A stretch of DNA of 64,000 bases, from assembly GCF_006517815.1 (NCBI RefSeq), contig NZ_CP041198.1, positions 248,001 to 312,000 on the forward strand. The letters are read 5' to 3'. Of the stretch, positions 11,998-22,269 are shown piece by piece (position 1 is the first letter of the stretch; the number at the start of each line of letters is the position of its first letter). The notes below the pieces were generated by a model. That model was not told where the DNA came from and ran no database searches. It saw only the letters and a list, made by a program, of their open reading frames with translations. The DNA is from Pseudarthrobacter sp. NIBRBAC000502770 (lineage in GTDB: Bacteria; Actinomycetota; Actinomycetes; Actinomycetales; Micrococcaceae). The position numbers and the translations under genes were made by a program.

Positions 11998-12768
11998 CTA
12001 GGGCAGCGGCGGGAGTTCCCAGGTTACGCCAGATGCCCCTTGTTCCCGGAGCAGTTGGTTCACCCTGCTGAACGGCCTCGAGCCAAAAAACCCGCGGGAC
12101 GCGGACAGGGGACTGGGGTGGGGGCTGGCGACGGCCGGGGCGCCGGCAAGCAGCGGCCGGACCCCCTCAGCCTCCTTGCCCCACAAAAGGGCCACCAAGG
12201 GCAACCCCGACCCGTCCGGGGCCTTCCGTGCGGCCAGCGCCGTGACCGCCGCCGTCGTAATTTCCTCCCAGCCCTTCCCGCGGTGGGAGCCGGCCGCGCC
12301 GGCCCTGACGGTCAGGACCCGGTTCAGGAGCAGCACGCCCTGCTGCGTCCACGCCGAAAGGTCGCCATGGACGCGCGGGGGAATGCCCAGATCGGATTCC
12401 AGCTCCCGGTAGATGTTTACCAGGCTGCGGGGGAGGGGCCGGGTGCGGGAGTCGACGGAAAATGACAGGCCGACGGCGTGTCCAGGCGTGGGGTAGGGGT
12501 CCTGGCCCACGATGAGGACCTTCACGCCGGCCAGCGGCTGGCGGAAAGCGCGCAGGACGTTCGACGGCGGCGGCAGCAGTTGGTGCCCGGCCGCCTCGTC
12601 GCCTGCCAGGAAGGCCAGCACCTTCCGCAGCTGAGCTTCCACGCCCTGCAGTGCCGCGGCCCAGTCCGGGGCCATGAGCTCTGCCAGCGGCAGCTCGGCC
12701 AGGCCGGCGAAGCTGAGCGTGTCCGCCGGGTCCTGCTGGAGCTCAAACAGCGCATCCGATTCAACCAT
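11998..12768 (-). CDS. ung: Uracil-DNA glycosylase, family 1
   Basis: The 256-residue base-excision repair enzyme removes uracil from DNA. Both signature motifs are present: the water-activating loop [18 protein letters not shown] at about residues 88-105, with the catalytic Asp, and the minor-groove loop HPSPLSA at about residue 218. LLWGKEA and [12 protein letters not shown] also match. Length is a little above the E. coli enzyme because of an N-terminal extension. Start ATG 12768 faces the DUF3263 gene, so the 134-base gap (12769-12902) is a divergent promoter region. The downstream gene on this strand is the siderophore-interacting protein. Confidence 0.96.
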   Translation of the reverse strand: MVESDALFELQQDPADTLSFAGLAELPLAELMAPDWAAALQGVEAQLRKVLAFLAGDEAAGHQLLPPPSNVLRAFRQPLAGVKVLIVGQDPYPTPGHAVGLSFSVDSRTRPLPRSLVNIYRELESDLGIPPRVHGDLSAWTQQGVLLLNRVLTVRAGAAGSHRGKGWEEITTAAVTALAARKAPDGSGLPLVALLWGKEAEGVRPLLAGAPAVASPHPSPLSASRGFFGSRPFSRVNQLLREQGASGVTWELPPLP

Positions 12769-12902
12769 CGTTCCATTGTCGCAGGGACCCTGTGGAGACC
12801 AGGCACCGTGCGGCGGCAGCCCGGGCCGCCGAATGACACTGCTGTTATTCGGCGGCTAGCATAGGGGTAAGACATTGACCGTAACCAGCGAAGGAGTGCG
12901 CC

Positions 12903-13232
12903 GTGGCGGAACCGGCCCGGGAACACCTGCCGGAGCAGGATCCGCAGAAGTCCCTCCTGGCGGATTTCATCCTCCGCGAGTCCTCCCTGTCGGAGCGCGA
13001 ACAACAGATGCTGGCGCTGGAACGGCAGTGGTGGAAGTACGCGGGAGCCAAGGAACAGGCCATTCGCGAGCTCTTTGACCTCTCCGCAACCCACTACTAC
13101 CAGCTCCTCAACGCACTGATCGACCGCGAGGACGCCGTGGCCCACGATCCCATGCTGGTCAAGAGATTGCGTAGACTACGTACGTCGCGCCACCGTGCGC
13201 GTACTGCCCGGCGCCTGGGATCCGACGCTTAG
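12903..13232 (+). CDS. DUF3263 domain protein
   Basis: This small 109-residue actinobacterial protein has a recognisable core, LSEREQQMLALERQWWKYAGAKEQAIRELFDLSATHYYQLLNALIDR. The core looks like a sigma-factor region 4 or winged-helix fold, so DNA binding is likely, but no function is established. The C-terminus is very basic (RRLRRLRTSRHRARTARRLG). A GTG start with GAAGGAG just upstream at 12890 is used. It is followed by a LytR_C protein, an arrangement that I recall in mycobacteria (Rv0430-Rv0431), which supports an old conserved pair. Confidence 0.88.
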   Translation: MAEPAREHLPEQDPQKSLLADFILRESSLSEREQQMLALERQWWKYAGAKEQAIRELFDLSATHYYQLLNALIDREDAVAHDPMLVKRLRRLRTSRHRARTARRLGSDA

Positions 13233-13284
13233 AGACGCTCCAGGCCGGGACAACAGCCGCAATCAACAAGGATGTCCTTCCACC

Positions 13285-13923
13285 ATGACCAGATACGCCC
13301 GCGATGAATTCGACAAGGTCCCCGAGGCCGCGTCGCGACAAGGTGTCCACCGGACGGCTTCGGCCCCGTCCCGGGTACGGCTTTGGCCCATCCTGGCGGT
13401 GGGAATGGCAGCCCTTGCCATTGGGCTGGTGTCCTTCCTGATCCTTCCCAAACTCGGCTTCAACGCCAACGCGAGCCAGGCATCGGCAAGCGTGGAGTCA
13501 GCTCCGCTGGCCGGCACCGGATCCACGCCCACGGCCACGCAGGCTGCCGGCTCCGCCGCCACGGGGACACCCACGCCGTCCCCCTCTGCCGGGCCAACCC
13601 AGGTCAGCGAGCCAGCGCCCACGTCGTCGGCCACCCAGCAGGCCGTGGTCGACAGGACGCAGGCAGTGGCTGTCTACAACGCCGCCGGCACGGCCGGGCT
13701 GGCCAGCCGGGTAGGCGGCACGGTCCAGGCCGACGGCTGGCGGCTCGGCCCGGTGGGCAACTGGTCCGGCGCCCCGCAAAAGTCCTCCGTGATTTTCTAT
13801 GCCGGCCCGCAGCAACTGGCCAGTGCCCAGCAACTCGCCGGGCTGTTGAACATCCCCACCGTGGTGAGCAGTACCGAGTTCCAGGTACCACTCGTCGTTG
13901 TCCTTGGCCCGGGTTACCGGTAG
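13285..13923 (+). CDS. Membrane-anchored LytR C-terminal domain protein
   Basis: The 212-residue protein has a short basic cytoplasmic N-terminus, one transmembrane segment at about residues 33-55 ([20 protein letters not shown]), a Ser/Thr/Pro/Ala-rich linker (about 70-120), and a LytR_C domain ([19 protein letters not shown] ... SSVIFYAGP). LytR_C domains are outside the membrane and occur in cell-envelope proteins; the exact function is unknown. The start is the ATG at 13285, with AAGGA at 13268. It probably belongs to one operon with the DUF3263 gene 52 bases upstream and the cold-shock gene 65 bases downstream. Confidence 0.85.
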   Translation: MTRYARDEFDKVPEAASRQGVHRTASAPSRVRLWPILAVGMAALAIGLVSFLILPKLGFNANASQASASVESAPLAGTGSTPTATQAAGSAATGTPTPSPSAGPTQVSEPAPTSSATQQAVVDRTQAVAVYNAAGTAGLASRVGGTVQADGWRLGPVGNWSGAPQKSSVIFYAGPQQLASAQQLAGLLNIPTVVSSTEFQVPLVVVLGPGYR

Positions 13924-13988
13924 CCACACCCCGTCCAATTACGCCGGTCTGGTCTCCACCCGGCCCCCGATGGAAAGAGTTGTTGATC

Positions 13989-14195
13989 ATGGCACTGGGA
14001 ACCGTCAAATGGTTCAACGCTGAAAAGGGCTACGGCTTCATCACCGTTGACGGTTCCGGTGACGACATTTTTGTCCACTGGTCCGCCATCCAGGGGGAGG
14101 GCTACCGTGCCCTGGCCGAAGGCCAGCGGGTCCAGCTCGATGTCGGCGAGGGCGAAAAAGGTCCGCAGGCGGAAAACGTCCGGCCCGCGCAGTGA
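13989..14195 (+). CDS. Cold-shock protein, CspA family
   Basis: The complete 68-residue cold-shock domain contains both RNA-binding motifs: [12 protein letters not shown] (RNP1) and DIFVHWSAI (RNP2; usually VFVHFS, so Trp replaces Phe here). Such proteins bind single-stranded RNA and melt structure, acting in the cytoplasm. AAAGAGTTG lies just ahead of the ATG at 13989. Its stop overlaps the ATG of the next gene (TGATG), implying translational coupling to the solute-binding lipoprotein, which is an odd pairing of a cytoplasmic RNA chaperone with a secreted binding protein. Confidence 0.94.
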   Translation: MALGTVKWFNAEKGYGFITVDGSGDDIFVHWSAIQGEGYRALAEGQRVQLDVGEGEKGPQAENVRPAQ

Positions 14196-15463
14196 TGCCC
14201 GCATTGCGTCCCGGAGCCCGAGCCATGCCGGTACTCGCGCTGTCCCTGGGAGCCGTCCTTTCGCTGGGTGCATGCGCCGGCACCGGCGGCAACGCCAGGG
14301 TGGAACCTGCCGAGGCTTCCGGCGACGGTGTGCTCCGGGTGGGCGTCATCCTGGACAACTCCGGTGACAACGCCTTCCTCAACGCCCCGCAACTGGCCGC
14401 CGCCAAGCTTGCCATCCAGGACATCAACGCCGCCGGCGGACATAAAGGCCGGCCAGTGGAGCTCCTTCCGGTGCACCAGGACCAGGACACGGCGAAGCAG
14501 GCAAGCGACGCAGCGGCCGCCAAAGCGGACGTGGTGATCGGGCCCACCGACTCCAGCCACGCCCCGGCAGCAGCGGACATCCTGTCCCGCGCACACATCC
14601 CCCTGATCTCGCCGGCCAATACCGCTGCCGGTCTTTCCGGGCTGGCGAGCGGAGGCTACTACTTCCGGACCGCAGCGGCCGACGTCGCGCAAGGACCCGT
14701 GCTGGCCAAACTTGCCAAGGACGCCGGCGCCGCCACGATCAGCGTGCTGTACCAGGAAGGCTCCTACGGCAAGGACCTCTCGGCGGCCGTCTCGGAGGCA
14801 GCCAAAGGGGCCGGACTCACGGTCCTGCCGGGCGCCCGTTTCAAAGCCGGTGCTGCCGCCGAGGCCGCCCGCTCCGCGTCCAAGGCCAAGCCGGACGCCG
14901 TCGTCGTGATTGCCCGCGAGGGTGCACGGGACGCCCTGGTGGAGCTGAACAGTGCAGGCGTTGCCGGCTCCCGGATCATCCTCAGCGACGGCGCGTTTGC
15001 CCGCTACGGGTCCGGGCTCGCACCCGGGACACTCGAAGGTGCCCGCGCCGTCGTGCCCGGGCAGCTGCCCGGCGCTGCGTTCCAGGCGAAACTGCTGGCC
15101 GTTGACCCGGCACTCAAGGATGTCTCCTTCGCCGCTGAAACCTACGACGCCGTCACACTGGCGGCCCTGGCCGCGGCCCGTGCACAGGATGACGCCGGCC
15201 GCTCCATTGCCGCGAACCTGGTCCCGGTCTCCGGGGGAACGGCTTCCTCCGGTGCCGGCGCGCCGGCCGCCCCCTGCCTGAGCTACAAGGAGTGCCTCGG
15301 TGGTCTCGCAGGCAGCCCGGACATCAATTACGACGGCGAATCGGGCCCGGTTGCCTTCGATTCCAACGGGGACATCACCTCGGCCGCTTTCTCCGTGTAC
15401 ACCTTCGGGGCCGACAACAACCCCTCTCTGTCCGGCCGGGAGACGGCGGGCCACTCCGGCTGA
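14195..15463 (+). CDS. ABC-type branched-chain-amino-acid-like solute-binding lipoprotein
   Basis: The 422-residue protein is in the periplasmic binding protein type I (LivJ-like) fold. The signal sequence has a lipobox LGAC with Cys27 as the lipidation site, followed by LRVGVILDNSGDNAFLNAPQLAAAKLAIQDINAAGG, the classic start of the family, and GPTDSSHAPAAADILSRAHIPLISPAN in the hinge region. It should sit on the outer face of the membrane and bind an amino acid or similar small molecule. No permease or ATPase gene lies nearby, so it is an orphan binding protein. A GTG at 14192 is a possible alternative start; the ATG at 14195 overlaps the stop of the cold-shock gene. Confidence 0.88.
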   Translation: MPALRPGARAMPVLALSLGAVLSLGACAGTGGNARVEPAEASGDGVLRVGVILDNSGDNAFLNAPQLAAAKLAIQDINAAGGHKGRPVELLPVHQDQDTAKQASDAAAAKADVVIGPTDSSHAPAAADILSRAHIPLISPANTAAGLSGLASGGYYFRTAAADVAQGPVLAKLAKDAGAATISVLYQEGSYGKDLSAAVSEAAKGAGLTVLPGARFKAGAAAEAARSASKAKPDAVVVIAREGARDALVELNSAGVAGSRIILSDGAFARYGSGLAPGTLEGARAVVPGQLPGAAFQAKLLAVDPALKDVSFAAETYDAVTLAALAAARAQDDAGRSIAANLVPVSGGTASSGAGAPAAPCLSYKECLGGLAGSPDINYDGESGPVAFDSNGDITSAAFSVYTFGADNNPSLSGRETAGHSG

Positions 15464-15513
15464 TCGCCCTGGGCGAAGCGGACCCTGCCTGCGGGGCGTT
15501 ACGCGTCTTTTCG

Positions 15514-15540
15514 CTTGCACTCTCACCTGGGGAGTGCTAA
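15514..15540 (+). promoter_or_regulatory. CIRCE operator 1 upstream of groEL
   Basis: The inverted repeat CTTGCACTC, 9-base spacer, GAGTGCTAA matches the CIRCE consensus TTAGCACTC-N9-GAGTGCTAA with two mismatches, both in the left arm. CIRCE is the binding site of the heat-shock repressor HrcA. It lies about 214 bases before the groEL start. Confidence 0.9.
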
Positions 15541-15548
15541 TTATTGAC

Positions 15549-17388
<1,840 letters not shown>

Positions 17389-17421
17389 GCCCGGCCGGGA
17401 CCTGCCCGCCAAACCGCAAAG

Positions 17422-17453
17422 TGCGGCCCCCTCTTCGGAGGGGGCCGCATTTT
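17422..17453 (+). terminator. Intrinsic terminator after groEL
   Basis: A perfect 12-base-pair stem (TGCGGCCCCCTC with GAGGGGGCCGCA) closes on a TTCG tetraloop and is followed by TTTT. It ends 65 bases after the groEL stop. Confidence 0.93.
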
Positions 17454-17553
17454 CCGTTCTGGCAGGGTTCCTGTTGGGGCCGGGACCGCATCCGGTGCAC
17501 ACCCCGCTGCGGAGGCAGGGCCGGGTGTCGGCCGCTTCTGGCAGGATGGACCA

Positions 17554-18564
17554 GTGACGATTACTGCAGCGGCTGATGGTTCGGCCTTGGGAAACCCCGG
17601 CCCGGCCGGCTGGGCCTGGTATGTGAATGACGATTGCTGGCGTGCCGGCGGCTGGCCCCACGGGACCAACAACCAGGGGGAGCTGATGGCTGTCCTTGAC
17701 CTCCTGCGCGCTACCGCGCACCTGCCGGGGGAAGACCTCCGCATCCTCTGCGACAGCCAGTACGTGATCAATTCCATTACCAAGTGGATGCCGGGATGGA
17801 AGCGCAAAGGATGGCGCAAAGCCGATGGCAAACCCGTCCTCAATGTGGAACTGCTGAAGGAACTCGACCGCGAACTGGCCGGACGCACCTACACGTTCGA
17901 ATGGGTCAAGGGCCACGCCGGGCACGACCTCAATGAAGCTGCCGATGAACGGGCCAGGGCCGCGGCCACGGCGTACCAGCAGGGAGTGGCGGCACGGTCC
18001 GGCCCCGGGTTCCCCGGCGGCCATCACCCGGGGGCCTCCGAGCGCCCGGCGGCGGCCCAGGCGGCGCGAGGCGCAGGCTCCCCGCCGGCAACGCTGGATG
18101 TCCCGGCCGCGGCGCCGGCCCGTTCCACGGCGCCGGTGTCCTCCTACGAGGAACCCGACCTGTTCAGTGAACTGGACAATGAAGCCCTCGAAGTGGCCGA
18201 AGCAACCCAACAGGCGGGCTCCATACCGCCGGAAGCGCTGGTGGAGGAGCTCGAACGTGAGCTTCTGGGCCCGCTGGTGCGCGGGGACATCGGGCGGACC
18301 GCCGTCCTCCTCCACCCGGACTTCATGGAAATCGGCAGTTCGGGAAGGGTGTGGACCCGGGATGCCATGATGATGGCACTGGAAGAGGACCCGGGGGAAC
18401 GGACCGACATCGAAATCCTGGGTGCTGACCGCATCGGCACCAGCGCGGTCCTGCTGACGTACCGAAACTTTGCGCGTACCGGCACGACGCTCCGCAGCTC
18501 ACTGTGGGTCCTGGACGGGGAACGGTGGCGGCTGCGGTTCCACCAGGGAACCCCGGAGGCCTGA
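17554..18564 (+). CDS. Ribonuclease HI fused to a DUF4440 (NTF2-like) domain
   Basis: The 336-residue protein has an N-terminal RNase HI domain (residues 1-140) with all catalytic residues visible: Asp8 in AADGSALGNPG, Glu43 in NNQGELMAV, Asp67 in CDSQYVINS, His121 in VKGHAGHD and Asp131 in AADERA. It should cut the RNA strand of RNA-DNA hybrids. A low-complexity Ala/Pro/Gly linker (about 145-205) leads to a C-terminal domain (about 220-336) with LERELLGPLVRGDI, LLHPDFMEIGSSGRVWTRDAM and SSLWVLDGERWRLRFHQGTPE, a DUF4440/SnoaL-like fold. Start is the GTG at 17554. What the NTF2-like part does is unknown. Confidence 0.88.
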   Translation: MTITAAADGSALGNPGPAGWAWYVNDDCWRAGGWPHGTNNQGELMAVLDLLRATAHLPGEDLRILCDSQYVINSITKWMPGWKRKGWRKADGKPVLNVELLKELDRELAGRTYTFEWVKGHAGHDLNEAADERARAAATAYQQGVAARSGPGFPGGHHPGASERPAAAQAARGAGSPPATLDVPAAAPARSTAPVSSYEEPDLFSELDNEALEVAEATQQAGSIPPEALVEELERELLGPLVRGDIGRTAVLLHPDFMEIGSSGRVWTRDAMMMALEEDPGERTDIEILGADRIGTSAVLLTYRNFARTGTTLRSSLWVLDGERWRLRFHQGTPEA

Positions 18565-18572
18565 CCGGCAGG

Positions 18573-18860
18573 TCAGCTGAACCGCTGGGCGTTTCCCTGT
18601 TCGGCCTGGGCATAGGTGGCAGCGGCAGAGGAAAGAGCGGCGTTGATGGATGCCAGCGAGGCCTCCACCCGGCCCTGGGTGATGGTCCACTCAGTGACGA
18701 GCGCCTGGAAGTTTGTGGCTGCGGAACCCCGCCATGAACCCTGCAGCTCGTCCAGGCCGCGCTTCATGGCGTGGACGTCGGCGCTGATCCGGTCCACGGT
18801 GGCCTGCACGTTGGCGGACTTTAGCTGCAGCAGGTCTGTGTCGACGGAAATGATGGTCAT
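18573..18860 (-). CDS. WXG100-family protein (ESAT-6-like, type VII secretion target)
   Basis: The 95-residue helical-hairpin protein has the central W-R-G motif (LQGSWRGSAATNFQALV), close to the W-x-G turn of ESAT-6/CFP-10 proteins, and the expected length near 100. Members are secreted by type VII systems as dimers. No other type VII gene (EccC ATPase, EsxA partner, EccB/D) is in the window, so this is an orphan. It has no signal peptide, as expected. It is convergent with the RNase H gene (8 bases between stops) and lies downstream of the sensor kinase, separated by 104 bases. Confidence 0.9.
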   Translation of the reverse strand: MTIISVDTDLLQLKSANVQATVDRISADVHAMKRGLDELQGSWRGSAATNFQALVTEWTITQGRVEASLASINAALSSAAATYAQAEQGNAQRFS

Positions 18861-18964
18861 GGCTGTGCCTCTCGGATACAGCGGGGCTGCCCCCGCGCCC
18901 GGCGGTTCCGGGCTGCTGGGACGAGCCTATGGAGCCGGGGCAGGCGTGGGCCACGGCCGGCAGG

Positions 18965-20476
18965 CTATATGTGGATAACCGAGCCGTCGCCGCCCCTGGA
19001 AGCGGGAATGCTGCCATCCGCTTCTTCCCGGCCGTCTCCTCCGCCATCGCGGGGTGCGTCTTCGCGCCGCGGCAGGCTGACCACCAGGGTGGCGCCGCCG
19101 CCGTCGGTCTTTTCCACCCGCACCGTCCCCCCGTGGGAGCCCACGATTGCCGCCACGATGGCGAGGCCCAGGCCGCTGCCGCCGGTCTCCCGGGTGCGGG
19201 ACGTGTCAGCCCGGTAGAAGCGTTCGAAGACCTTGGCTGCGTCCTCTTCCGAAATACCGGGCCCATGGTCACGTACTTCAATCACGGACCGCTCGCCGCC
19301 GCCTGTTCCCCGGACACCGACGGCAAGCTCGATCGGAGTGCCCTCAGGGGTGTAGCGCAGCGCGTTGCCCACGAGGTTTCCCACCACCTGGCGCAGCTTG
19401 GCCTCATCACCCAGGACGGGGGCCGGTCCCGCCGGCCCGCCGTCGAGCCCGGTCAGCGAGATCACCCTGGAACGGTCGCTTGCCTGGGTGTCCACTACGG
19501 CATCGTGCGCAATCAGTTGCAGGTCCACCGGCTTTTGCTGCAGCGGGCGCTGCTCGTCGAGCCGGGCCAGCAGGAGCAGGTCCTCCACCATGGACCCCAT
19601 GCGCTTGGCTTCGCTTTCGATCCGGCCCATCGCGGTGGCCACGTCCTCGTCCGTGGACAAGGCGCCATGGCGGTACAGCTCGGAGAACCCACGGATGGTC
19701 ACCAGTGGGGTGCGAAGTTCATGGGACGCATCCGCGGCGAAGCGGCGCATCCGTGCCTCCGAGGCAGTCCGGGCCGCGAACGCGGTCTCAATATGCGCAA
19801 GCATGGCGTTCAGTGAGCTGCTCAGGCGGCCCAGTTCGGTGGTGGGGTTTTCCACTTCCACGCGTCGGGAGAGGTCCCCGGCGGCAATGGCGGCCGCCGT
19901 CTTCTCCACCCTGGCCAGCGGCCGGAAGGACCGGGACACAGTCCAGCTGGCAATGAGCGAGGCCAGCAGCAACGTCAGCAGGCCCACTCCGGTGACCACC
20001 AGGGTGGCATGCTTGAGGACGTCGTCAACACTCTCCAGCGGCAGGCCGATGACCACCACGGCCATGGTCTGGCCGTTCTGGACCGTCACCGCCACTACGC
20101 GCCAATTTTCCCCGTCCGTCCCGCGGACCTGGAAGGGAGTCTGCCCGCGCGCCTGGGCCTGCTCCACCGTGAACGCATTGATGTCCGGGTGGTAGTCAGG
20201 ATCCCCGCCGAAGGTGTACGGCTGCTCGCCCGGGGCGAAGAGCATCAGCGAGTAGTCGGTGGGTATGGAGCTGGGTGCCTGCAGCTGGGTGAAGGAGCGC
20301 TGTTTCCGTGCAGAGTCGACGGCGGCGTTCAGTTTGTCATCCACCTGGCCCTGGAGGTAGCTGTGCAACAGCGTCAGGGTGACCGCACCGGTCACCGTCA
20401 GGGCCACGATCAGCAGGGCCATGATCATGGCCACCAGCTGCGACCTGAGGGAGGCCGACTTCCACCGCTTTAGCAA
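18965..20476 (-). CDS. Two-component sensor histidine kinase
   Basis: The 503-residue membrane kinase has transmembrane segments at about residues 15-37 and 160-182 that flank an extracellular sensor domain. Then follow a HAMP region (about 183-240), the dimerisation and phosphoacceptor domain with His252 in DASHELRTPLVTIRGF, and a HATPase domain with the N box (GNALRYTPEG), VRDHGPGI and GGSGLGLAIVAAI. It starts 2 bases after the stop of the response regulator gene, so the pair is one transcript. Overall form resembles the TcrY/MprB-type actinobacterial kinases, but the signal it senses cannot be told. Confidence 0.95.
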   Translation of the reverse strand: MLKRWKSASLRSQLVAMIMALLIVALTVTGAVTLTLLHSYLQGQVDDKLNAAVDSARKQRSFTQLQAPSSIPTDYSLMLFAPGEQPYTFGGDPDYHPDINAFTVEQAQARGQTPFQVRGTDGENWRVVAVTVQNGQTMAVVVIGLPLESVDDVLKHATLVVTGVGLLTLLLASLIASWTVSRSFRPLARVEKTAAAIAAGDLSRRVEVENPTTELGRLSSSLNAMLAHIETAFAARTASEARMRRFAADASHELRTPLVTIRGFSELYRHGALSTDEDVATAMGRIESEAKRMGSMVEDLLLLARLDEQRPLQQKPVDLQLIAHDAVVDTQASDRSRVISLTGLDGGPAGPAPVLGDEAKLRQVVGNLVGNALRYTPEGTPIELAVGVRGTGGGERSVIEVRDHGPGISEEDAAKVFERFYRADTSRTRETGGSGLGLAIVAAIVGSHGGTVRVEKTDGGGATLVVSLPRREDAPRDGGGDGREEADGSIPASRGGDGSVIHI

Positions 20477-20478
20477 GG

Positions 20479-21189
20479 TCAGCGCTTTTCAGCCGTCCGC
20501 AGGACGTAGCCCACGCCGCGCTTGGTCTGGATCAGGGCGGGCGCCTCCGGGTCGATGTCCACTTTCCGCCGCAGGTAGGAGATGTAGGACTCCACGATGG
20601 ACGCGTCGCCGTTGAAGTTGTACTCCCAGACGTGGTCCAGGATCTGCGACTTGGACAGGACCCGGTTGGGGTTGAGCATGAGGTAGCGCAGCAGCTTGAA
20701 CTCGGTGGGGGACAGTTCGATGACCGTTCCGCCGCGCCGCACCTCGTGGGCGTCGTCGTCGAGCTCCAGGTCGTCCACCCGGATCACGGCGTCGTCGTCC
20801 AGCAGGGGCTGGGTGCGGCGGAGCACGGCCCGGATCCTGGCCACCACTTCGTCCAGGCTGAAGGGTTTGGTGACGTAGTCGTCACCGCCAACGGTCAGGC
20901 CGGTGACCTTGTCCTCGGTGTCGTCCTTGGCGGTCAGGAAGAGAACAGGGAAGTGCTTGCCGGAGGCGCGGAGCCGGCGGGTCACGGTGAAGCCGTCCAT
21001 GTCGGGGAGCATGACATCCAGCACGGCCAGGTCAGGGGCGTGGGTATCGGCAGCGGCGAGGGCATCGCGGCCGTTGGCGGCGGAGACCACTTCAAAACCG
21101 GCAAACCGCAGCGACGTGGAGAGGAGCTCGCGGATGTTGGGTTCATCATCAACGACGAGCAGCCGGGCTTCTGGACCGTTCTTGTTCAT
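20479..21189 (-). CDS. Two-component response regulator, OmpR/PhoB family
   Basis: The 236-residue regulator has a receiver domain (residues 9-120) with the acidic pocket Asp14-Asp15, phospho-acceptor Asp58 in VLDVMLPDMDGF, and Lys in VTKPFS, followed by an OmpR-type winged-helix domain (about 140-230: ELSPTEFKLLRYLMLNPNRVLSK ... VESYISYLRRKVD). The frame stays open upstream, but the ATG at 21189 places the receiver domain correctly. It is the first gene of an operon with the sensor kinase. An inverted repeat lies 13 bases in front of its start and may be an autoregulatory site or an mRNA hairpin. Confidence 0.95.
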   Translation of the reverse strand: MNKNGPEARLLVVDDEPNIRELLSTSLRFAGFEVVSAANGRDALAAADTHAPDLAVLDVMLPDMDGFTVTRRLRASGKHFPVLFLTAKDDTEDKVTGLTVGGDDYVTKPFSLDEVVARIRAVLRRTQPLLDDDAVIRVDDLELDDDAHEVRRGGTVIELSPTEFKLLRYLMLNPNRVLSKSQILDHVWEYNFNGDASIVESYISYLRRKVDIDPEAPALIQTKRGVGYVLRTAEKR

Positions 21190-21201
21190 GTTCCCATCAT
21201 G

Positions 21202-21218
21202 CTCCCAGTCTCTGGGAG
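21202..21218 (-). promoter_or_regulatory. Inverted repeat in front of the response regulator gene
   Basis: CTCCCAG-TCT-CTGGGAG is a perfect 7-base inverted repeat with a 3-base centre. It ends 13 bases upstream of the response regulator ATG on the same strand. It could be an operator for autoregulation, or a hairpin that covers the ribosome binding site. Confidence 0.5.
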
Positions 21219-21262
21219 TTGTCTGGATATTCGTTGTGAGCATGGTGATGGTGGGCTTGCGG

Positions 21263-21763
21263 TTACCAGTCCATGGTCCCCGGTTCGCCCTTGAACGGGC
21301 CCACCACCTTTCTGGTGATCCAGCCGCCGTAGAAGCGGCCCGGTTGCGCCTGGACCCGCTCCCCATCCACCTCGCAGTAATCCATCCGGCCGGGGTAGAC
21401 GGCCACCCGGTCGGCGAGGGCCTCGAAACCGGACGCCGGCTCAGGGTAGGACCAGGCGGCGCTCTCCGCTTCCTTTCCGCCGCCGCGCACGGTGAGGTAC
21501 TTTGCCGAGCCCTTGAACTCGCAGAAGCTGCTGCCCGACGCGGGCTCCAGCGCGCCCTCGGCGAATGCTGACCTGGGAACGTAGTACACCGGCGGATGGC
21601 TGGTCTCAAGGACCCGCAGGGAATCGGTGGTGTCCAGGATCAGCTCCCCGCCCAGGACGATGCGTACCCGTTCGCTGCTGCGTTCGATCCGGGGCGGGCG
21701 GGGGTAGTCCCATACCGACTCCTGCCCGGGCCCGGGGACGGCCGGAACGATTCTCGTTGTCAT
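21263..21763 (-). CDS. DUF427 domain protein
   Basis: The 166-residue protein matches the DUF427 family, a small beta-rich fold found widely in actinobacteria and proteobacteria. Recognisable parts are VRIVLGGELILDTTDSLRVLETSHPPVYYVP, SSFCEFKGSAKYLTV, AAWSYPEPASGFEALADRVAVYPG and the C-terminal RFYGGWI. The conserved Cys, Tyr and Trp residues suggest an enzyme or ligand pocket, but no reaction is established. Two ATG starts compete (21778 and 21763), neither with a good ribosome binding site; the shorter is used. It lies 73 bases upstream of the response regulator gene on the same strand. Confidence 0.85.
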   Translation of the reverse strand: MTTRIVPAVPGPGQESVWDYPRPPRIERSSERVRIVLGGELILDTTDSLRVLETSHPPVYYVPRSAFAEGALEPASGSSFCEFKGSAKYLTVRGGGKEAESAAWSYPEPASGFEALADRVAVYPGRMDYCEVDGERVQAQPGRFYGGWITRKVVGPFKGEPGTMDW

Positions 21764-22006
21764 GGTTCCAGTGTGCATCCGCGTGCGGCGTTCCGCATCC
21801 GGGAACCCAATCGGCGTCGAGAACGTTCCGGTTCCCGCATCTTCCCCAGCCCCTGGTGCGGGAATACAGTGATCCTTGCCGGACGGTCAAGCCCGGCACC
21901 AGCGCTCCACAGGACCACCGGCAGCTGCTCCCTGCCGCCCCGGTGGCTCATGCCAATAGAGATAGTTATCCGATAGCTCCTGGCCCATCGAAGGGGATTG
22001 ACCATC

Positions 22007-22264
22007 ATGACTGATCTGAGTGCCACTGAAAAGCCCGCTGCCAGCGAACGCAGCATTCGGGACTGGGCGGACCTTGCCGAGGAGATGTGGTCCTATCTCA
22101 CCGGCAAAGGCGCGGCCATCAATTACCAGTTCGTTGACATGACCGTTGAAGTTCCGCGTGACATCGGACCGGACGCACCGCGCGCCACCTGGAAACTCAA
22201 CGGAAGCCTGCGCGTCACCACCAGCGACCGGGACGCGGCAGGATCGGACTCGAACCGCGGTTGA
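22007..22264 (+). CDS. Small hypothetical protein
   Basis: This 85-residue protein is not recognised with certainty. It begins MTDLSATEKPAASERSIRDWADLAEEMWSYLTGKGAAINYQFVDMTVEVPRD and has one likely helix (residues 18-33) followed by beta-type sequence with a strand of alternating hydrophobic residues. AAGGGG at 21991-21996 supports the ATG at 22007 over a TTG nine bases earlier. It stands 5 bases before the FHA-like gene and is probably translated with it. The 243 bases before it (21764-22006) hold no gene that I can support. Confidence 0.65.
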   Translation: MTDLSATEKPAASERSIRDWADLAEEMWSYLTGKGAAINYQFVDMTVEVPRDIGPDAPRATWKLNGSLRVTTSDRDAAGSDSNRG

Positions 22265-22269
22265 CGGAG

